Assembly (NCBI GenBank): GCA_963691815.1
Contig: OY829654.1
Location: 28,779,188-28,843,187 of the forward strand
Direction: 5' to 3'
From: Echiichthys vipera
Taxonomy: Eukaryota > Chordata > Actinopteri > Perciformes > Trachinidae
Length of the DNA stretch: 64,000 bases
Shown: positions 58,131-64,000 of the stretch, piece after piece
Position numbering within the stretch: position 1 is the stretch's first letter
Layout: each line of letters starts with the position of its first letter
The notes under the pieces: model-generated
Told to the model about the DNA's origin: nothing
Seen by the model: the letters and a program-made list of their open reading frames with translations, nothing else
The model's database searches: none
Program-made: the position numbers and the translations under genes

Positions 58131-58405
58131 CGACAGTGGCTCAGTGGAAGAGTGGATCGTCCTCCATTCGAGAGATTGGCAGTACGATCCCCACCTCCCC
58201 TGGTCCACATGTCAAAGTGTCCTTGGGTAAGACACGGAACCCCGGATTGCTCCCTGTGCTGCGCATGGGTGTGTGAATGTGGTGTGAATGGTTAGATTAG
58301 ATGGTCTGTAGATGTCCACTGCCATCTGTGTGAATGTCTGGGTGAATGTGACAAACACTGTGAAAGCGCCTTGAGTAGTCAGAAGTCCATTTACCATGCC
58401 ATATA
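58131..58405 (+). mobile_element. tRNA-derived SINE (family B), full-length copy with TSD
   Basis: CATATA flanks both sides (58131-58136, 58400-58405). The head GGGGCGACAGTGGCTCAGTGG has box A and GCAGTACGATCCCC has box B. Body and CCATTTACC end match the chimera at 39261-39483. Confidence 0.85.
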
Positions 58406-59264
58406 ATTCATTTTTCTTAAAGTATTTGAAATCTTCCTTAGATTCTGTCTGGCTTATGTTCTAATGTGCAAAGCTTGGGTCCTCAGCACGCTGCAGAGGC
58501 AGATGAACATAAGAAGGTAGGAATACAACAGAGAGTCTCTGGGAATCAGACTCTGTTGCTTTCATATTACCGTATTCCCCTGCTCTCTTGCCATCTCTTT
58601 TCCTGCAAACAAGTTGGCTCATTAAATGCACATATGCAGCAGCCATGTCATTATATAACCGTAATGCTCTCCGGTCTGTGAAGATTAAGGGCTGAGCAGC
58701 AACAAAGGAGACAGAGAAAGCTGTGTTGATAACCAAGGAGATTAAGGGTCAAACTCTTCCTGCTGCACACCCACACAGATTCAATACCAACACGGATAAT
58801 CCCAAACAAACAATGCATCCCTTTCTATTTAGACGTGGGGTTTTCTCTCATCCCCGTAGATGGAGGCGACTGATCTGTCTAGCCCTCATGCTCTAGCAAG
58901 AAAGCCTATGGTGCCAATGTTTCCTACGAGGATCTGCAGATGCTGTAAGTCAATTACAAGCTTCGCTGACTCCCAGGCTTCTCCATTTAAAACTGTGTTC
59001 TAAAATGAGCGTGACAAATATAGAAGACCGGTGCAGCTCATTTCCTAGGGCTGCGGCAGGGCGACAGTGTAATCTTTGTTTACTGCTGAAATCCAGTTAA
59101 CTATTTAGTCTTTTTCATATGGGGTCATTCTTCATGTGTGGTAGCGTTTTCGGAGCTCTGTTGTGTTTTTTTGCAGCCTCTCACGCAGGAAAAATAACAT
59201 TCTCCTCAGTGTCCTCAGTTCCCAAGATGATATGGGGGACCATTTTACTCTGCTCCACTGTTTC
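58406..59264. other. No gene recognised
   Basis: Unique-looking sequence. Confidence 0.45.
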
Positions 59265-59795
59265 TTAGGGCGCACTCACACTGTCCTTCCGCACCGCGCC
59301 CCGGGCTTTAGGGTACTTGTCCTCCCTCCCTCTCCCCCCGCGCCCCAGGCCCGTTTGTACTCACACTACCTGGGCCTCGGTGAATGCTTCTTGCTGTCCA
59401 TACGTCATCACACCGTAACACGTCACACGCATTGATTGATGCGTGTGACGTGTTACGGCGTGGCTTTGTTTACAAATCTTTCCATAGACCTCGGAGTTTT
59501 TGTGCGTCTTGTCGACTGTTTTTGAATATTTTCATCGACCAAATCTGCAGTAAACACTCACGAGCACCAACGTGAACCTTTCGCCGCCATTGTTGTAAAT
59601 GTCCGCGCATGGTCCGTCCTTCTTTTTTCTATGTCCCAACAGGCGCACAGAAAATGACGTCAGAACCGCCGTAGGCCTCGTGCTAGTGCTCATACACGTC
59701 CGCACGCTCGTGCTCGTACATGTGCAGGCGTGCTCTCCAAAAGCCCACCTCTCTCAGACGGCCCGGTGCGGAAAGACAGTGTGAGTGCGGCCTTA
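59265..59795 (+). mobile_element. Probable Harbinger-type MITE, copy D (both ends)
   Basis: The element is 59268-59792, with GGGCGCACTCACACTGTCC at the left and GACAGTGTGAGTGCGGCC at the right. TTA is duplicated at 59265-59267 and 59793-59795. A TWA target duplication and a GGG-starting TIR fit PIF/Harbinger. This is the only copy with both outer ends. Confidence 0.78.
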
Positions 59796-59989
59796 GTCTG
59801 CCCTCAAAACTTTCTGGAGCCTGCCAAGGCCATATTTTCCTTTTGGAGTCTCCTATCTTATTCTTTGTAGGTGGCTTCTGGCACTACCATGTGAGGATGA
59901 CTGTTCTGTTCTCTTTGGCCAAGTAATTAAACTCAGACATACAGGACTCTGGCATCTTTTCTGGTATAACAATAAATTCAACAGTCATA

Positions 59990-60500
59990 ATTCATAATGT
60001 GGCACACCTTTTCAATGGGAGACAGGTCTTGTACCCACACTCTTTTACATCAAAGCCACGCTGCTGTAACAAGTGCAGAATGTGTCTCGGCATTGTCTTG
60101 CTGACATAAACCTGGACGTGAAAAAGACTTTGCTTGGATGGCAGCATATCTAGCTCCAAAACCTGTATGTACCTTTCAGCATTAATGCTGCCTTCACAGA
60201 TGTGCAAGTTACACATGATGCCATGGGCACTAAAACACCCCCCTACCATCACAGACGCTGGCTTTTGAACTTTACACTGATAATCTGGATGGGCCTTCTC
60301 CCCTTTAGCCTGGAGGACAATGTGGAATGTCAGACTCATCAGACCACAGCACACTTCTCCATTTGAGTCTGTCCATCTCAGATGAGCTCAGGCCCAGAGA
60401 AGCCGGTGGCGTTTCTGGCTGTTGTTGATATATGGGCTTTGCCTTGCATGGTAGAGTTTTAAGCTGTACTTGTAGATGTAGCGACAAACTCTTTTAACTG
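59990..60500 (-). pseudogene. Tc1/mariner transposase remnant
   Basis: The upstream part (60305-60487) has a TPPASLGLS-type linker and VLWSDES, the block with the first catalytic Asp. The next frame (59992-60354) gives VQKPASVMVGG (normally MVWG), GSINAERYIQVLE and MLPSKQSLF. The second Asp region (QQDNAPCH type) is corrupted, and the final SPDLNPIE block is absent. The N-terminal HTH was not found. It is a different Tc1 subfamily from 20685-21290. Confidence 0.78.
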
Positions 60501-60971
60501 ACAAAAGTTCCTGACCCCAGGTGGATGTGTAAAGTTACGAGATTGCTCTGCTGCTTCGTATTGCCCTCTGGTACAATGAGGTATGAATCTAAATCAGCCG
60601 TGTAGCCTTGGACAGAGAGATAAGAGCAATGGCATAAAAATAGAGAGGAACTGTGCAATTCCCAGATGGACACGCATGGCTTCCATGGTCAGTGTAGCAG
60701 CTGCAGTTGGTTAGTATGGACACGCTATACTGTGGTCATGCTAAGGCACGTCATGCCGCATCCGTGCCCCGTGTATTTCAACCGTGAGATACATGAACAA
60801 ACAAATGAATGAACCTATGAATAGAGGTATGGTTCCACATTTGACAGCAGTAATGCTATAAGCACATACAGAAAAATATTCAAAACGCATGGCACCATAT
60901 TGCCCACTCACACACACACACCCATAAGCACACACACACACAGACACACACTCCTTCCCCTTCTTTTTCAG
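60501..60971. other. No gene recognised; CA-rich at 60905-60950
   Basis: Unique-looking sequence leading into the duplicated segment. Confidence 0.4.
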
Positions 60972-61323
60972 TGCCTTAGGCATTTTAAGAGTTCAGTAGG
61001 AGAGCCTTATGTGTACACTGGTTCCATGAAAAGCTGAGCAGCCAAAGGCAACACACTGGACAGTATGATCAATACTGACGTGCCCCTGTGAGACCTAGGT
61101 AGAGAAAGACCCACAGGTAGAGAGCAGGTAGGGTAAAAGGGTGATGAGGAGTGAGCAGACCAGAGGCAAGTGAGAAACAGGGAAGGCAGCAGAGAGAAAC
61201 GAGAGCTTAATATAGAAAGGCAAAGATGAGGTAGGCTTCGTGCATTTGTATAGCAACCACTACAAAAACACAACTCGAGGCAGCATTCACCCACTGACAC
61301 ACAAACAGAGAGGTGGCAGAGTT
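60972..61323. repeat. Segmental duplication, copy 1 (~350 bp)
   Basis: It matches 63171-63515: CCATGAAAAGCTGAGCAGC, GTATGATCAATACTGA, ACCAGAGGCAAGTGAGAAAC and AGCATTCACCCACTGACACA. About 85-90% alike, same orientation. Confidence 0.85.
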
Positions 61324-61516
61324 TTCCACGCAAGGTGCCACCTGCTCATGAGGAGCAAAATGCATTCAGACGCACACTAGGACTAGCAACTGGGGGTCCA
61401 ACGTGGTCTCATGGGAGGGCGTATAAATAGCACGCCACTTTTCATGACTTGCATGACTTTTCGCGTGCATGTCTACGCATATTAAGCTTTTCGCGTGTCA
61501 TTTAACGCCCGTAGTT

Positions 61517-61581
61517 CGGGTTAGGGTTAGGGTCTGGGTTAGGGTTAGGTTTAGGGTAAGGGTTAGGGTTAGGGGTTAGGG
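61517..61581. repeat. Interstitial telomeric repeat (TTAGGG)n, imperfect
   Basis: About 10 units of the vertebrate telomere hexamer, some with one-base changes. Confidence 0.93.
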
Positions 61582-61661
61582 CATTTCACGCCCGTTATTT
61601 CAGCCATCCTTCACATGAAATATTGATTTAAAAACAACCCTCTGACAGAAAGCTCCACCAC

Positions 61662-61697
61662 TTCGTATTTCTCCGGAAAGTAGCGGAGAAATACGAA
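61662..61697. repeat. Perfect 14-bp hairpin, 8-nt loop
   Basis: TTCGTATTTCTCCG and CGGAGAAATACGAA are exact reverse complements around GAAAGTAG. Confidence 0.92.
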
Positions 61698-62000
61698 CAT
61701 GTGGGTTTTCCCTCAATGACATTTGTGCGTGAAATGACAACGCCATCTCTGCACTATACAAGTCAATTGAGACTACATGGCGTGAAATGACACGCAAAAA
61801 ACAGGACATGCGTTGTAATTATACGCAAGATGGCTTAAGAGAAAAAGCGTGTCATTCACACGCCCTTTAGTGAGACCAGTATCTTCCCCAAGGACAATTT
61901 GTCTAACATGTCTCTGGGAGAAGCACGATGTCGCTAACAGGGCCACAGAACCATGCTCAGGGCAGATGTGATATATAGAACAATATAATATATTATTCTT

Positions 62001-62485
62001 AAAGTCCCAGTCGGCAACATTTGTTTGATCATATTCGGTGAAGCCGACACTATGCTCCAATAGAACAACATAAATCATCCGGACTTAAAAAAAAGAAATA
62101 AACGTGCCTCTTTTAAAGCCCAAAAATCGACAGCGCCCGTGTCATCCTGTCCACTCAGCGCAGGTCACAGTTCGTGCACAAGCCACAGACCCCCCCCCCC
62201 CCCCCCCCTCGCGCATGTTACAATGACACATGCAAAACGCCTCGAGCTAGGCCTACGCTAAATGACGTTAGCAGTTGCTACCTATGAGTAAGTTAGCCAA
62301 GTACCGCTATCCTACCTCCATGTAGCATGTACTTCATGCCGTTTATTGTTGAGTGAAGACACGGGCGCATTGACAAGCACCTTATTGGAGAGCGCGGAGC
62401 GGAAAAGCTTGGTGATTGGTGAATTGTAAACATTTGAAATTTGAGTGAGTCAACTCAATCTGCCAGACTCGTCGACTGCAGCTTT
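62001..62485 (+). mobile_element. Possible nonautonomous DNA transposon, copy 2
   Basis: It starts AAAGTCCCAGTCGGCAAC and ends CGTCGACTGCAGCTTT, a loose inverted repeat. The body matches 47850-48330. A poly(C) tract (about 62189-62208) is private to this copy. Confidence 0.65.
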
Positions 62486-63169
<684 letters not shown>

Positions 63170-63170
63170 C

Positions 63171-63515
63171 ACTGTGCCTCTGGCATTTTAAGGGGTACAG
63201 CAGGATACCATTAAGGATACACTGATTCCATGAAAAGCTGAGCAGCTGAAGGCAAAGCACTGGACTGTATGATCAATACTGAAATGCCGCTGTGAGACTA
63301 GGTAGAGAAAGACACACAAGTAGAGACAGATGGAGAGCAGGTAGGGGAAAGGGTGATGAAGAGTGAGCGGACCAGAGGCAAGTGAGAAACAGGGAAGGCA
63401 GCAGAGAGAAACGAGAGCTAAAGAGGTGAATTGACTGCATTTATATATCAACCCCTACAACAGAAACCAGCATTCACCCACTGACACACATCCGTACGGA
63501 GAGAGGTGGCAGAGG
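63171..63515. repeat. Segmental duplication, copy 2 (~345 bp)
   Basis: Partner of 60972-61323, about 2.2 kb downstream of it. Confidence 0.85.
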
Positions 63516-63898
63516 CCTCCAGGAGGAGTGATAACTGAGTTCAAGAAGTTAAAATAGCATTTGGCCTCAAGAAATGGTTCAACATTTTAAGAAATATTGG
63601 AATTCTTGGAAGGCTTTGATGAATAAAGATACCACTCTGATGTTTATCCGTTCTATATGAGGCTACAGCGAGAAAACGGTTAGCTTAGTTTAGCATTAAG
63701 ACTGGAGGCAGTGGAGAACCGTTTAGTCTACTGTATGTTCAAAGGTCCCAAATTAACATGTTATATCTTATTCAATCCATACCAAATAATAAATGTAGTT
63801 TTACAGGCTTCTTTGCTGGGTGCAGTGTGTAGATATAGTGGTAGATATACTATCTGAGGTCTATTTACACCAGACACGGCAACTAACATTACAATATT
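63516..63898. other. No gene recognised
   Basis: AT-rich unique-looking sequence up to the SINE at the edge. Confidence 0.45.
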
Positions 63899-64000
63899 GG
63901 GAGACTGTGGGTCAGTGGGAGAGTGGGTCGTCCTCCATTTGAGAGATTGTCGGTTTTTATCCCCACCTCCCCCCTGGTCCACATGTCGAAGTGTCCTTGG
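63899..64000 (+). mobile_element. tRNA-derived SINE (family B), cut by the window edge
   Basis: GGGAGACTGTGGGTCAGTGGGAGAGTGGGTCGTCCTCC matches the head at 58137; it continues into CCACATGTCGAAGTGTCCTTGG at the right edge. Confidence 0.82.

Larger units (their letters stand above)
61404..61878. mobile_element. Inverted-repeat element containing a telomeric array
   Basis: Ends are TGGTCTCATGGGAGGGCGT (61404) and CACGCCCTTTAGTGAGACCA (to 61878), imperfect reverse complements. Words of the type CGTGAAATGACACG / CGTGTCATT recur in both directions through the interior. An array of TTAGGG (61517-61581) and a 14-bp hairpin (61662-61697) lie inside. It codes for nothing visible. Confidence 0.6.

Noticed and set aside
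61517..61581. A chromosome end
   Set aside because: The telomeric array is short, imperfect and embedded in ordinary sequence on both sides.

Overview
The window looks like a gene-poor stretch of teleost fish nuclear DNA, probably a spiny-rayed (percomorph) fish. The evidence is the mix of repeats: L2-clade and other jockey-superfamily LINEs, an RTE-like LINE, V-SINE and several tRNA-derived SINEs, Tc1/pogo/piggyBac/hAT/Harbinger-type DNA transposons, a fish-type endogenous retrovirus (ERV), and very long CA/GT, ATT and GATA microsatellites. I recognise no host protein-coding exon. Nearly every meaningful reading frame belongs to a mobile element, and most are broken. The one host-type gene that looks intact is a 73-nt tRNA-Arg(ACG) at 4612-4684.

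Layout. 1-3441: 3' part of a LINE with a 757-codon frame open to the left edge. 3.4-9 kb: microsatellites, tRNA-derived SINEs around the tRNA gene, a V-SINE with a 14-bp target-site duplication (TSD). 9.0-9.7 kb: 5'-truncated RTE-like LINE with a 12-bp TSD. 10.55-16.68 kb: decayed piggyBac element with both TTAA ends, split by a 4.1-kb L2 insertion. 17.9-19.0 kb: three-deep nest (RTE-like tail in a second LINE 3' end in an L2 tail). 19.7-24.4 kb: three copies of a probable Harbinger-type MITE, a dead Tc1 transposase, a hAT-like scrap. 25.37-34.43 kb: an ERV with two 826-bp LTRs that I read as identical, GATC TSD, tRNA-Trp primer site and a wrecked interior (RT and most of env missing) carrying four antisense LINE 3' ends. 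34.9 kb: full-length tRNA-SINE. 39.26-39.89 kb: a chimeric retroposon, part SINE and part 28S rRNA, in one TSD. 40.1-45.15 kb: a longer L2 copy with ORF1 (zinc finger plus esterase) and ORF2. 45-64 kb: mostly unique DNA with local duplications, a pogo-type element retaining its DNA-binding ORF, an L2 scrap, a second Tc1 pseudogene, further SINEs, and a terminal-inverted-repeat element containing an interstitial telomeric array.

How it fits together. There is no pathway or operon here. The biology is element interaction: LINE machinery copying SINEs (target-primed insertions with TSDs) and apparently a piece of 28S rRNA; transposons inserted into transposons, giving a relative order of events; and an ERV whose fresh LTRs contradict its decayed interior. 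The most promising observations are the 28S-SINE chimera, the ERV with identical LTRs and antisense-only cargo, the piggyBac/L2 nest, and the telomere-repeat-bearing inverted-repeat element. Family names come from remembered motifs; no database search was possible.
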